Shown here piece after piece: positions 35,479-44,569 of a stretch of 64,000 nucleotides of DNA (the stretch's first letter is position 1; each line of letters opens with the position of its first letter). This DNA comes from Cupriavidus pauculus (GTDB taxonomy: Bacteria > Pseudomonadota > Gammaproteobacteria > Burkholderiales > Burkholderiaceae), in NCBI RefSeq assembly GCF_008801835.1, contig NZ_VZOW01000004.1:186001-250000 (forward strand). Reading direction: 5' to 3'. Both the position numbers and the translations under genes were made by a program. Under the pieces are notes generated by a model. It ran no database searches. It had not been told where the DNA came from and saw only the letters and a list, made by a program, of their open reading frames with translations.

Positions 35479-35883
35479 TCAGGGGGCGATCGCGTCGGGC
35501 CCGTCGCCGATGTTTGGCTGCAGCGAGCGCAGCAGGTGTTCCTGGAGGCGCGACAGTTCCTGCGCGATGCCACCGGGGAACCCCTGCCTGTCGCCGCGCT
35601 TGTCGATCAGCAGCTCGCCGAGAAACGCCGATACCGCCGCCGCATCGCCCAGCGCGGCCAACTGGTTGGCGATGCGCGGATAGGTATGGAACAGTTCGAA
35701 CGGCCGCACCTCGCGCGGCAATTGCGCCAGCCATTTCAACGCCACGGGCGTAAGCGCCTGCGTGGCGGGATCGATCGGCTGGCGCGCCTCGCTCCAGTCG
35801 GTCGTGCGCGAGGCGGGCGGCTCGCCATCTAGCACCTTCTTGGCCTCTTCGACCGTGACGAATTCAAACGAGAGCGGTTCCAT
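35479..35883 (-). CDS. hypothetical protein, 134 aa
   Basis: Start at the ATG giving MEPLSFEFVTVEEAKKVLDG; an open frame continues upstream without support. The protein is soluble, mildly acidic and predicted helical, with a conserved-looking central part (LKWLAQLPREVRPFELFHTY, then RIANQLAAL) and a C-terminal GFPGGIAQELSRL segment. This pattern is found in short conserved Burkholderiales proteins of unknown role. It converges on the ClsC-like gene 57 bp away. Function not assigned. Confidence 0.72.
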   Translation of the reverse strand: MEPLSFEFVTVEEAKKVLDGEPPASRTTDWSEARQPIDPATQALTPVALKWLAQLPREVRPFELFHTYPRIANQLAALGDAAAVSAFLGELLIDKRGDRQGFPGGIAQELSRLQEHLLRSLQPNIGDGPDAIAP

Positions 35884-36165
35884 GTCTGATGTGCTGAAAA
35901 TTGGCGCGCCGCCCGCATCACTCGATCGGATATTCGACCGCACAGCCGATCGATGCGAAGCGCTGCCGCTCATCTTATCGGATTGCATCGCGCATTTCAT
36001 AAGCCGCATCGCCCGCGTTTGAACGGCGCCACAGTGGCTGCGGACTTCCGGCAGCGCCGCGATGCGTGCGTGAATCTCATGGCGCGCCGCATCATTGCTC
36101 ATGCCTGCGCGCAGCGCCAGCGCCGACACTGCAAAGAAGAAGCCAGTGGGGCAGTGGAGCGCGGC

Positions 36166-36432
36166 ATGACCTGGAATTTGATGATCGATGCGGATTGCAT
36201 ACCCGTGACGTTGCACGCCGGCGCGCGCGTCCATTGCGGAGCGGGGCGCCTGTGGATGACGGTCGAGGAGCGGCGCGCCATCGCGTCGCCAGACATCGTG
36301 CTGGCTGCGGGCCAGAGCCACCGCGTGACGCGGGACGGCACCTATTTCCTGAGCGCGTTGCGCGGCACGGGCAGCGTGCTGTGCCAGATCACGCCCGCGC
36401 CGTCGCAACGGCTGGTGTTGCGGCTGACGTGA
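36166..36432 (+). CDS. DUF2917 domain protein
   Basis: 88 residues from ATG 36166 with GGAG seven bases upstream. The sequence has a short beta-rich domain: VHCGAGRLWMTVEE, then DIVLAAGQSHRVTRDG and a hydrophobic C-terminal strand, matching the DUF2917 pattern (G-x-x-W-hT then h-h-x-x-G). No signal peptide. DUF2917 proteins are common in Burkholderiales and often lie next to LysR genes; the function is unknown. Its 3' end overlaps the convergent LysR gene by 44 bp. Confidence 0.78.
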   Translation: MTWNLMIDADCIPVTLHAGARVHCGAGRLWMTVEERRAIASPDIVLAAGQSHRVTRDGTYFLSALRGTGSVLCQITPAPSQRLVLRLT

Positions 36433-37330
36433 CGCGCGCGGCTTCGGCGCGGATCCACGCCGCCACATGCCGCACTTCCTCGCGGGGCTGATCGGAGGCG
36501 TGAATCAGCCAGAAGGCGTTGGGGCTGGGCATGGCCGATCCCGCCGATGTCACGACATGGAGCTGTCCGCCCTCGATCAGCGGCTGGATCAACTCCAGCC
36601 GCCCCAGGGCAACGCCTTGCCCGGCCAGCGCGGCGTGAATCACCTGGTCGTACTGGTTGAAGCGCAGAATGCCGCGCCGGCTGGCCTGCCGGTATCCGTG
36701 CGCGCCAAGCCAGCTACGCCAGTGCAGCCACGGCCTGGGGTCGTCGAACTCCAGCAGCGGCAGCGCGGCAAGGTCCTTGGCGGAACGCACGCGCGTGGCG
36801 CCCAGCGTGGGATTGGCCACCGGCGCGATGGTCTCGTCGAACAGATGCTCTGCATGGGCGGGCGCTGCGGCCGCCGCGCAGTAGCGGATCGCCAGGTCGA
36901 TGCCGTCGGCGCGCAGGTCGCTGAGCTGGTTGCTGGCCGACAGCCGCACATCGAGATGCGGATGCTGGCGCTGCAACGTGCCGAGGCGCGGCAACAGCCA
37001 CAAGCCCGCCACGCCAATGCTGGCGGTGACGGTCACGGGCTGCGGGCCATCGCGCCTGCGGAGTTCGGCGGCCACATCCTGCAATTGCTGCATTGCGCCA
37101 TCGGCGCTGCGGAACAGTCGCTCGCCTTCCGGCGTGAAGGCGACGCCGCGGTGCTGCCGCACGAACAGCCGCACCTGCAACTGGTCTTCCAGCGCGCGGA
37201 TCTGGCGGCTGACGGCGGATTGCGTCAGGCACAGGTCGTCGGCTGCCTGCGTGATGCTCATGCGGCGGCCCACTGCGACAAAACCCTTGAGCAGATCGAG
37301 CGAGAACAGCCTGACGAGCGGAACGGACAT
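36389..37330 (-). CDS. LysR-family regulator, GcvA-like
   Basis: 313 residues from the ATG giving MSVPLVRLFSLDLLKGFVAV; the open frame extends upstream but without a start site. Winged helix at about 10-68 (MSITQAADDLCLTQSAVSRQ IRALE), then the substrate-binding domain (about 95-300). The helix-turn-helix wording resembles GcvA-type LysR proteins. It is divergent from an MFS transporter gene, 169 bp between starts, and presumably controls that transporter in response to its substrate. Substrate unknown. Confidence 0.9.
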   Translation of the reverse strand: MSVPLVRLFSLDLLKGFVAVGRRMSITQAADDLCLTQSAVSRQIRALEDQLQVRLFVRQHRGVAFTPEGERLFRSADGAMQQLQDVAAELRRRDGPQPVTVTASIGVAGLWLLPRLGTLQRQHPHLDVRLSASNQLSDLRADGIDLAIRYCAAAAAPAHAEHLFDETIAPVANPTLGATRVRSAKDLAALPLLEFDDPRPWLHWRSWLGAHGYRQASRRGILRFNQYDQVIHAALAGQGVALGRLELIQPLIEGGQLHVVTSAGSAMPSPNAFWLIHASDQPREEVRHVAAWIRAEAARVTSAATPAVATARA

Positions 37331-37406
37331 GGCAGATCGTGTGGATGGGCGAGCCCTATTACAGCACGGAAGCCGCCGCGCTGGCATTCCTGCGACGCAT
37401 GGCTGG

Positions 37407-37421
37407 CGACACGAAATGTCG
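37407..37421. promoter_or_regulatory. dyad in the LysR-MFS divergent region
   Basis: CGACA-CGAAA-TGTCG, a perfect 5-5-5 inverted repeat between the divergent LysR and MFS genes, in the place expected for a LysR-type recognition site. Weak on its own. Confidence 0.3.
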
Positions 37422-37499
37422 TTTGAGCGCCGTCGCGGAATCGCGTGGAATGGAGCCATTTCCAGCGATTTTTTGTGCGATGTCTTCAAGGAGTCCGCG

Positions 37500-38774
37500 A
37501 TGCGCCAACACAGGTCTTGCCATGATGCCGAGGCATTGCGTCTGCCGCACAGCGCGCCGTGGTGGCGCGGCAGCGCCATTCTGCTGCTGGCGGCTGGACT
37601 GGTGATGGGGCTGGCGCTGGGCGTGCGCCACGTTCAGGGCCTGTTCCTGCTGCCGATGATCGCGGACCGCGGCTGGACGCGCGAATCGTTCGCGCTGGCG
37701 ATGGCTGTGCAGAATCTGGTGTGGGGCGTGGCGCAGCCGTTCACGGGCATGCTGGCCGACCGCTTCGGATCCTGGCGCGTGATGCTGGGCGGCATGGCGC
37801 TGTACGCCGCGGGCTTGTGCGGCATGGCGATGGCGCCATCGACACCGCTGTTCGTACTGACGGCCGGCATCTGCATCGGTATCGCCCAGTCCGGTACAAC
37901 CTTCGGCGTGGTCTACGGCGCACTGAGCCGCATGGTGCCGCCCGCGCAACGCAGCCGCACGCTCGGTATCGCGGGCGCTTGCGGCGGCATTGGCCAGTTC
38001 CTGATGGTGCCTTCCGCACAGGCGCTGCTGTCGCTGACCGGCTGGCAACACACGCTGATCGTGTTCGCGGTGGCGGCCATCCTCGTCTTGCCGCTGACGC
38101 TGCCGTTCCAGGATCGCACCGGCGCCGGGGCAGGATCGCAAGCCGATGCCGATTCGCCGCCGATGCTGGCCGCGATTCGCGAGGCGTTTCGGCACTCGGG
38201 TTTCTGGCTGCTAAACCTGGGATTCCTGGCCTGCGGCTTCCAGCTCGCGTTTATCGCCAACCATCTGCCCGCCTACCTGCGCGACAAAGGCATGGCGCCG
38301 GCTAGCGCGATGATCGCCCTGGCCGTGATCGCGCTGGCCAATATCGCCGGCACATACCTGTTTGGCTGGCTCGGCGGGCTGCACACCAAGAAGTACCTGC
38401 TGGCCGGCATCTATCTGGCGCGCACCTCGGTCATGGCACTGTTCGTGCTGTTGCCGCTCAGCCCGTTCACGCTGTACGCATTTGCAGCCGTGATGGGATT
38501 TCTCTGGCTCGGCACCGTGCCGCTGACCAGCGGCATCGTTGCGCAGGTGTTCGGCGTGCGGTACATCACCACGCTGTTCGGCTTCGTCTTCTTTGGCCAT
38601 CAGCTCGGGTCGTTCCTGGGCGTATGGCTCGGCGGCGTGGTATTCGAGCTCACGCATTCCTATGATTGGGTGTGGATCGGCGCGATGGCATTGGGCGTGG
38701 TCGCTGCCGCATTGCACTGGCCGATCGACGATCGCGAGATCGTGCGTCCCGCATGGCAAGGCGCGCGCAGTTGA
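37500..38774 (+). CDS. MFS transporter, 424 aa
   Basis: Start at ATG 37500 behind AAGGAG; the frame is open into the LysR gene as a shadow. Twelve hydrophobic helices with the MFS loop motif GMLADRFGSWRVMLGG after helix 2 and RDKGMAPASAMIALA before helix 8. The long central loop (about 205-225) is hydrophilic. The organisation resembles monocarboxylate/oxalate-type porters, but the substrate is not readable. Control by the divergent LysR protein is likely. Confidence 0.88.
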   Translation: MRQHRSCHDAEALRLPHSAPWWRGSAILLLAAGLVMGLALGVRHVQGLFLLPMIADRGWTRESFALAMAVQNLVWGVAQPFTGMLADRFGSWRVMLGGMALYAAGLCGMAMAPSTPLFVLTAGICIGIAQSGTTFGVVYGALSRMVPPAQRSRTLGIAGACGGIGQFLMVPSAQALLSLTGWQHTLIVFAVAAILVLPLTLPFQDRTGAGAGSQADADSPPMLAAIREAFRHSGFWLLNLGFLACGFQLAFIANHLPAYLRDKGMAPASAMIALAVIALANIAGTYLFGWLGGLHTKKYLLAGIYLARTSVMALFVLLPLSPFTLYAFAAVMGFLWLGTVPLTSGIVAQVFGVRYITTLFGFVFFGHQLGSFLGVWLGGVVFELTHSYDWVWIGAMALGVVAAALHWPIDDREIVRPAWQGARS

Positions 38775-38893
38775 TGGAATAACCGGGCGCCATGGTGTGT
38801 TTACGTAACAGGCGGGATGCGGCGACGGCGATATGTGGAGTAAGCTTGGCGCCCAGTTTCATCTGCCGTTCCGTCGATACCCGGAGACACACC

Positions 38894-39403
38894 ATGCGAT
38901 TCCGACTCCGCGCCTGGATAGGCGTAGCCGCCCTGGCGCTCAGCGCCTGCACCACGCTGCAGCCCGTGGAAACCGCGCAAAAGATGATGGGAAGCCCGCA
39001 GGATTCGGTGCGCCAGGCGTTTGGCGAGCCCACCGACACGTTCCAGCGGGCCGACGGCACGCAGCGCTGGATCTATTCCAAGCAGCCATACGGCTATGAG
39101 ATCTATGCCGCCGACTTCGATGCCGGCGGCCGTCTGAGCGGCTTTCGCCAGATGCTGACGGAAAACGAAGTCTATACGGCGCGCCCGGGCACGTGGACCA
39201 AGCAGGACGTGCTGGAACGCTGGGGCCGTCCGCGCGAGCCGATCCAGTACTACGCGTTGATGAAGCGGGAGGCGTGGTCGTACCGGATGTATCTGCCCGG
39301 CTATGTCCCGGCGCACTTCAGCGCCTACTTCGACGACGCCGGCGTACTCGACCGCACCATGATCATCATGGATTCGCGCGGCGGCGAGCGCAGCCGGCGC
39401 TAG
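38894..39403 (+). CDS. lipoprotein with two SmpA/OmlA-like (BamE-type) repeats
   Basis: 169 residues from ATG 38894. A signal peptide with lipobox ALSAC (Cys about 17) leads to a protein carrying two copies of a GxPxxxVRQxFGEPxxxxxxxxGxxRWxYS pattern (around 30-70 and 105-140, the second as VLERWGRPREPIQYYALMKR). That is the small alpha/beta SmpA/OmlA fold of BamE, an outer-membrane assembly lipoprotein. Because the pattern is duplicated, this is a relative and not BamE itself. It converges on the next gene, 13 bp apart. Confidence 0.78.
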   Translation: MRFRLRAWIGVAALALSACTTLQPVETAQKMMGSPQDSVRQAFGEPTDTFQRADGTQRWIYSKQPYGYEIYAADFDAGGRLSGFRQMLTENEVYTARPGTWTKQDVLERWGRPREPIQYYALMKREAWSYRMYLPGYVPAHFSAYFDDAGVLDRTMIIMDSRGGERSRR

Positions 39404-39416
39404 CCCCGAAGCAACT

Positions 39417-39764
39417 TCAGCCGCGCCGTACCGCCGTCACTTTGCCCTGCATGACGTCGATGGTGCGGCGCTGCGGGTTGTAGTCCATCGTGCCGGGCAT
39501 ATGCTGGCCCTCGCGATTGCCAAAGCGCCACGCGCAGCCCTTCAGCAGCGCGGCCGCTTCGGCCTCGGTCTTGCCGATCAGCGCGTCGTCGCCGACCTTG
39601 TCGGCCTGGCAGCCCTCCGGCGTGCCGCGGCCGCCTTGCGGGCCGGGATCGGGCACGGCGCTGTCCGGCGCCTTCGATGCGCATCCGGCCATCATCGTGA
39701 CCATCGCCGCCGCACCTGCAACGGCGGCCAGTTTCCAGTATCGCTTGCTTGCTGTCATCGTCAT
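39417..39764 (-). CDS. I78-family peptidase inhibitor lipoprotein
   Basis: 115 residues; start MTMTASKRYW behind AGGAG. The lipobox MMAGC puts Cys at about 28. The mature part fits the peptidase inhibitor I78 fold: CQADKVGDDALIGKTEAEAA, then WRFGN and PGTMDYNPQRRTIDVMQGKV with the YNPxR segment typical of the family. Such inhibitors (Aspergillus elastase inhibitor relatives) block serine proteases; here it would be anchored in the cell envelope. The cognate protease is unknown. An upstream extension of the frame is not supported. Confidence 0.85.
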   Translation of the reverse strand: MTMTASKRYWKLAAVAGAAAMVTMMAGCASKAPDSAVPDPGPQGGRGTPEGCQADKVGDDALIGKTEAEAAALLKGCAWRFGNREGQHMPGTMDYNPQRRTIDVMQGKVTAVRRG

Positions 39765-39807
39765 CGGTGGGCTCCTGGAAGAATGAGCGTCGATTCTAGC
39801 CGCACCG

Positions 39808-40800
39808 TCAGCCTTGCGGCGATTTTCGCGGACGCTGGCGTGGCGTCGTCGCCTTGGCCGGATGAGCACGCGCACGCGCGCGCGGCGCCGGTGCGGCAAA
39901 CATCGGCATGTCGCGCAGGATGCAGCCCAGCAGCGTATTGGCGGCCACGCCCAGTGGCCGGCCGGCCTTTACCAGCACGCGCGCCTTGGCGGCTTCGAAC
40001 AGCGGATGCGCGATGGGCAGCGTCACCAGCTCCCCCGATTCCAGTTCGCGGTACGCGGCAAATGCGCCCATCAGCGTGATGCCGTCGTGGCGCTTCACAA
40101 AGTGCCGCAGCACCGCCAGCGAATTGGTGGTCAGCGTGGGCCGGATCTGCACGTTTTCGGTATAGGCCAGCATCTGCACCACCTGTCCGAGCCCGAAGGC
40201 GGGCGGCATCAGCGCCAGCGGGTAATTGCCCAGCTCCCGCACGTTGACCTTGCCGCCGCGCCGCGCCAGCGGATGCCCGGCGCGCACCAGCAGCACCACC
40301 GGCTGCGGCGACGTGGCCACCCAGGTGATGTCGGCGTGCGAGGGCGGGTTGTAGGCCAGCCCGATATGCGCGCGGCTTTCTGCCACTTCCTGCAGCACGT
40401 TGTTCACGGGCAGCGTGTCGACAGTGACATCGAGCCGCGGATACTGCGCGCAGAAATCGGTCAGCACGTCGTCCATCAATCCATCGACATACCCTTCGCT
40501 GGTGGCGATGCGCACCTGGCCGTGCTGCAGCCCGCGCAAAGCCTGCAGACGGTCCTCGAACAATTCCTGCTGCGCGCGGCAGCCGCGCCAGTATTCGAGC
40601 AGATGCAAGGCGGCCTCGGTGGGCTGCACGCCGCGCGCGTGCCGGTCGAACAACGGCGCGCCTACTTCGTCTTCGAGCAGGCGGATCTGCCGCGTGATGA
40701 CAGAGGGCGACGTGTTGATGCTGTCGGCCGCGCCGCGTATCGATCCGTGTGTGAGGACTTCATGGAAATAGCGCAGACGACGCTGGTTCAGTTCTCGCAT
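39808..40800 (-). CDS. LysR-family regulator of the MFS-M81 locus
   Basis: 330 residues from the ATG giving [16 protein letters not shown]. The DNA-binding domain (about 5-65) contains [20 protein letters not shown]; the effector domain follows to about 300, with an Arg/Ala/Pro-rich tail. Open frame continues far upstream, but that is the complement of the next genes. It is divergent from an MFS porter and a MlrC-like hydrolase and has a LysR box in front of its own start, suggesting it controls both. Confidence 0.9.
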   Translation of the reverse strand: MRELNQRRLRYFHEVLTHGSIRGAADSINTSPSVITRQIRLLEDEVGAPLFDRHARGVQPTEAALHLLEYWRGCRAQQELFEDRLQALRGLQHGQVRIATSEGYVDGLMDDVLTDFCAQYPRLDVTVDTLPVNNVLQEVAESRAHIGLAYNPPSHADITWVATSPQPVVLLVRAGHPLARRGGKVNVRELGNYPLALMPPAFGLGQVVQMLAYTENVQIRPTLTTNSLAVLRHFVKRHDGITLMGAFAAYRELESGELVTLPIAHPLFEAAKARVLVKAGRPLGVAANTLLGCILRDMPMFAAPAPRARARAHPAKATTPRQRPRKSPQG

Positions 40801-40817
40801 GATGCATTGCCGATGGT

Positions 40818-40834
40818 GTTGCCGAATGGGCAAC
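40818..40834. promoter_or_regulatory. LysR-type box (T-N11-A)
   Basis: GTTGCC-GAATG-GGCAAC, a perfect 6-5-6 inverted repeat with T-N11-A geometry, 17 bp upstream of the LysR start and 123 bp upstream of the MFS start. A typical recognition site for auto-repression and divergent activation. Confidence 0.55.
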
Positions 40835-40956
40835 GATAGCCGACTTAAGTTGCTCTTGCTCTGTTTTTTCATCTGCCCGACGATCTTGCCAAACAACAAG
40901 ACAGCGACCGCACAACGCCCATCGCATCCACCAGGCCGACCACGGGAGAGATAGAC

Positions 40957-42270
40957 ATGTCCGCCGCACTGCCCCCACGCACCACCACGGCGCACGCCGC
41001 CTATGAGGCGCTGTACCGCAAGCTGAACTGGCGCCTGCTGCCGTTTCTGCTGATCTGCTACACATTCGCGTACCTCGATCGCGTCAATATCGGCTTTGCC
41101 AAGCTGCAGATGCAAAGCGATCTCGGTTTTTCCGATGCCGTGTACGGACTCGGCGCGGGCATCTTTTTCTTCGGTTATGTGTTGTTCGAGATTCCCAGCA
41201 ACCTGCTGCTGCCTCGCATTGGTGCGCGCAAGACCATCAGCCGCATTCTGGTGCTCTGGGGACTGACGTCGGCGGGCATGATGTTTGTGCGCGACGAAAC
41301 CACGTTTTACGTGATGCGCTTTTTGCTTGGCGTGTTCGAGGCCGGCTTTGCGCCGGGCATGATCTTCTACCTGACGTACTGGTACGGCCAGCAGCGCATG
41401 GCGCGCGTGATGGCGGTGGTAATGCTGGCCGGGCCGATCGGCGGGATCTTCGGCTCGCCGTTGTCGACGTGGCTGATGACGGGTCTGTCCGGCGCGCATG
41501 GCCTGGAAGGCTGGCAATGGATGTTCCTGGTCGAAGGGCTGCCGTGTGTGCTGCTGGGTGTGCTCGCGCTGCGTGTGCTGGCCGATCGCCCCGCCGACGC
41601 CAGGTGGCTGAGCGAAGAGGAAAAGCGCCTGCTCGCCGCACAGCTGCACGCGCCGGCGTCCGGCCACCATTCGTTCGCACAGGTGGCGCGCGATCCGCGC
41701 GTGTATCTGCTGGCGTTTGCCTACTTCACGATGATTTGCGGCATCTACGCCGTAAGCTTCTGGCTGCCGTCGATCCTCAAGGCGGACGGCGTGACGGACA
41801 CCATGCAGATCGGCTATTACTCGATGATCCCGTACATCGCCGCCGCGATTGCGATGGTCGTGATCGGCCGTCGTTCGGACCGCCGCGGCGAGCGCCGTCT
41901 GCATAGTGCGGTGCCGGCGCTGGTAGGCGCGGTTGCGTTGGCCGTGGCAACGATGTCGAGCGGCAATCTGGCCATCTCGCTGCTGTGCATGACCATTGCC
42001 ACCGCGATGATGTGGACCGCCTACACCGTGTTCTGGGCGATTCCGTCGCAATACCTGAAGGGCGAGGCCGCAGCGGGCGGCATCGCGCTGATCAACACAA
42101 TCGGCCTGATCGGCGGATTCCTGAGCCCGACCATCATCGGCTGGGTGCGCACCGCAACCGGCAGCATGCAGGCAGGCTTGTTCGTGATGGTTGGCCTGCT
42201 GGTGGCCGGCGCGATCACGCTGATCGTCAACCGCATGCCGTCGCCGCACGGCGCGGCGGCTACCGCCTGA
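40957..42270 (+). CDS. MFS transporter, anion:cation symporter (ACS) type
   Basis: 437 residues from the ATG preceded by GGGAGAG. Twelve hydrophobic helices; ACS signature [20 protein letters not shown] in the first loop, [20 protein letters not shown], and [20 protein letters not shown]. This subfamily imports organic acids, sugar acids and some peptides with protons. Located between the divergent LysR gene and a MlrC-like hydrolase, so it probably takes up the compound that the hydrolase degrades. Confidence 0.92.
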   Translation: MSAALPPRTTTAHAAYEALYRKLNWRLLPFLLICYTFAYLDRVNIGFAKLQMQSDLGFSDAVYGLGAGIFFFGYVLFEIPSNLLLPRIGARKTISRILVLWGLTSAGMMFVRDETTFYVMRFLLGVFEAGFAPGMIFYLTYWYGQQRMARVMAVVMLAGPIGGIFGSPLSTWLMTGLSGAHGLEGWQWMFLVEGLPCVLLGVLALRVLADRPADARWLSEEEKRLLAAQLHAPASGHHSFAQVARDPRVYLLAFAYFTMICGIYAVSFWLPSILKADGVTDTMQIGYYSMIPYIAAAIAMVVIGRRSDRRGERRLHSAVPALVGAVALAVATMSSGNLAISLLCMTIATAMMWTAYTVFWAIPSQYLKGEAAAGGIALINTIGLIGGFLSPTIIGWVRTATGSMQAGLFVMVGLLVAGAITLIVNRMPSPHGAAATA

Positions 42271-42336
42271 AGCGACGAGCAGCGCGCCGACGCCACGCAG
42301 GCAGTCGGCAACGCGCGCGGCAAGGCATGACTGAGC

Positions 42337-43851
42337 ATGAATGAGGAGAAGCAATTGGCAGCAACGATTCTGATCGCCGGCTTTCAGCACGAGACCAACA
42401 CCTTCGCGCCGTCCAAGGCCACCTACGCCAGCTTCGAGCGCGGCGAGGGATTTCCGGCGATGGCGCGCGGCGACGATGTGCTGGCGCTGCGCGACGTGAA
42501 CATTCCCGCAGGCGGATTCATCCGGGCCGCGCAGCGCTACGGGTGGACGCTGCGCCCGGTGGTGTGGGCCGGCGCGAGCCCCTCGGCGCATGTCACCGAA
42601 GACGCGTTCGAACGGATCGCCGGAGAGATCGTGGCAGCGGCGCGCGCAGGCGGCTTCGACGCGATCTATCTCGACCTGCACGGCGCGATGGTGGCCGAGC
42701 ATGCCGACGATGGCGAGGGCACGCTGCTGGCGCGCCTGCGCGCGGTGATCGGTCAGCATGTGCCGATGGTGGCGTCGCTCGACCTGCACGCCAACGTCAC
42801 GCAGGCCATGCTCGATGCGGCTGACGCGCTGGTGGCGTATCGCACCTACCCGCACGTCGACATGGCGGATACCGGCGAACGTGCCGCGGCGCTGCTGCAG
42901 GCGCGGCTCGGCGCCGGCGCACCGTGGCATCGCGCGGCGCGCCGGCTGCCGTTCCTGATTCCCATCAACGGCATGTGCACCATGCTGGAACCGGCGCGCG
43001 GCATGTACGCGCAGCTGGACTCGCTCGAGCGCGACGGCGTGGCGTCGCTGTCTTTCGCGCCCGGATTTCCCGCGGCCGATTTTCCTGAATGCGGGCCGGT
43101 GATCTGGGGCTATGGCCAGGACGCGGATGCCGTGAACGCGGCGGTGCAGGCGCTGTACGACCGCATGCTGGCCGAGGAAGCGGCATGGGAAGTGCCGTTC
43201 CTGTCGCCCGATGAAGCGGTGCGCGAGGCCATGCGCATGGCGCAGGACGCCACGCAGCCCGTGGTCATCGCCGATACGCAGGACAATCCCGGCGCCGGCG
43301 GGGATTCCAACACGATGGGCATGTTGCGCGCGCTGCTGCGCAACGGCGCGCAGCAGGCGGCCATCGGACTGATCTGGGACCCGGCCGTGGCCGCCGCCGC
43401 GCATCGCGCCGGGGTGGGGGCGGTGATCGACGTGGCGCTCGGCGGCGTCAGCGGCGTTGCGGGCGACGAACCGCTGCAGGCACGCTTCGAAGTGCTGAAA
43501 CTGTCCGATGGCGTGTGCCGCTTTGGCGGCCCGATGATGCACGGCATGCTGGCCGATGTCGGGCCGGTGGCGCTGCTCGGCATCGACGGCGTGCAGGTGG
43601 TGGTCAGCGGCGGCAAGGCGCAGATGCTGGACCGAAACCTGTATCGCGTCGGCGGCGTGGAGCCGGAGGCGATGAAAATCCTGGTGAACAAGAGTTCGGT
43701 GCACTTCCGTGCCGATTTCCAGGGCATTGCGCATGCGGTGCTGGTGGCCAAGGCGCCCGGTCCGATGACTGCCGATCCGGCCGACTTGCCGTGGACGCGC
43801 CTGGCGCCCGGGATCCGGCTCAAGCCAATGGGCGCGCCGTTCCAGCGCTGA
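42337..43851 (+). CDS. M81-family metallohydrolase (MlrC-like)
   Basis: 504 residues from ATG 42337. A TTG at 42355 with GAGGAG nine bases upstream fits the family N-terminus ([16 protein letters not shown]) better and may be the true start. Family landmarks: [55 protein letters not shown], and [14 protein letters not shown] in the C-terminal domain. Repeated D-x-H motifs are the expected zinc ligands. MlrC performs the last steps of microcystin peptide breakdown; homologues elsewhere probably hydrolyse other amides or small peptides. Coupled to the MFS gene 66 bp upstream. Confidence 0.92.
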   Translation: MNEEKQLAATILIAGFQHETNTFAPSKATYASFERGEGFPAMARGDDVLALRDVNIPAGGFIRAAQRYGWTLRPVVWAGASPSAHVTEDAFERIAGEIVAAARAGGFDAIYLDLHGAMVAEHADDGEGTLLARLRAVIGQHVPMVASLDLHANVTQAMLDAADALVAYRTYPHVDMADTGERAAALLQARLGAGAPWHRAARRLPFLIPINGMCTMLEPARGMYAQLDSLERDGVASLSFAPGFPAADFPECGPVIWGYGQDADAVNAAVQALYDRMLAEEAAWEVPFLSPDEAVREAMRMAQDATQPVVIADTQDNPGAGGDSNTMGMLRALLRNGAQQAAIGLIWDPAVAAAAHRAGVGAVIDVALGGVSGVAGDEPLQARFEVLKLSDGVCRFGGPMMHGMLADVGPVALLGIDGVQVVVSGGKAQMLDRNLYRVGGVEPEAMKILVNKSSVHFRADFQGIAHAVLVAKAPGPMTADPADLPWTRLAPGIRLKPMGAPFQR

Positions 43852-43936
43852 AGACGCGGCGCAGGATGGCGCGCGATGCCGTGCAGCGCAGGGCGTGCCT
43901 TTCGCGTGGCCCTTGCCGTGTGCGCGGCTGCCCGCA

Positions 43937-44404
43937 CTACAGCTTTTGCGCCGCCGCGAGCCGGAGGATTTTCTGCCAGCGTGCGGCGGTAGCGCGATCG
44001 GGCATCGGGATCGCGAATTCGGCCTGCCGATGGTGCCGCAAGGAGAGCATCACATGCCAGCGCCCCTGGCGCGCTTGCGGCTGAGCGTCGGCGATGTCGG
44101 CAAAGATCAACACTTCGCGCTGGCCATCCATCTGCAGTACGCCGTTCTTGCGCTCGGCATCGAGCCGCAGGCTGCCCCATTCGCCCGACACCATCACCTC
44201 GCGCTCGCCGTGGAGGCGTCGGCCATGGATTGCGCGATAACGCCGCAGCCACGCCAGGAACAGCGCGCTCAGCACCGCCAGAATCGCCAGCACCGCAACG
44301 GTGCCGGCCAGCACGCCAAACGCGCCGGCCACGCGCTGATAGAGCCGGACCAGGCCGTAGATGAAGGCGCCGATCAGCGCCAGGCCAAGCAAAATGAAAG
44401 GCAC
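43937..44404 (-). CDS. hypothetical membrane protein, 155 aa
   Basis: GTG start at 44404 with CCGGAAA upstream; the frame is open to 44551 without support. Two adjacent hydrophobic helices occupy about 1-52 ([20 protein letters not shown] and [20 protein letters not shown]), followed by a soluble C-terminal domain of about 100 residues with alternating strands ([20 protein letters not shown]) and an Arg-rich end. The pattern looks like a PH-like or small beta domain facing the cytoplasm. I do not recognise the family. Divergent from the diguanylate cyclase. Confidence 0.65.
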   Translation of the reverse strand: MPFILLGLALIGAFIYGLVRLYQRVAGAFGVLAGTVAVLAILAVLSALFLAWLRRYRAIHGRRLHGEREVMVSGEWGSLRLDAERKNGVLQMDGQREVLIFADIADAQPQARQGRWHVMLSLRHHRQAEFAIPMPDRATAARWQKILRLAAAQKL

Positions 44405-44569
44405 GTAGGTTTCCGGAAAGATGGTTGTTGGACGATGGCGACACAGCGGCAGTGAATCGGCGCTTGTACCGCGCGTGGCGGCGTGCACGCGTTCTGGGCG
44501 CGACGGCGCCAGCCTATAATGAGCCGCTCCGCAGTGCCCCGGGGCTGTCATTCGCTCCGGTCAATTTCC

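Noticed and set aside
39808..43734. Open frame of 1308 codons on the minus strand across the M81, MFS and LysR genes
   Set aside because: Only the last 330 codons form a LysR protein. The rest is the complement of strong coding genes, low in recognisable motifs and lacking a start signal; long antisense frames are expected at this base composition.
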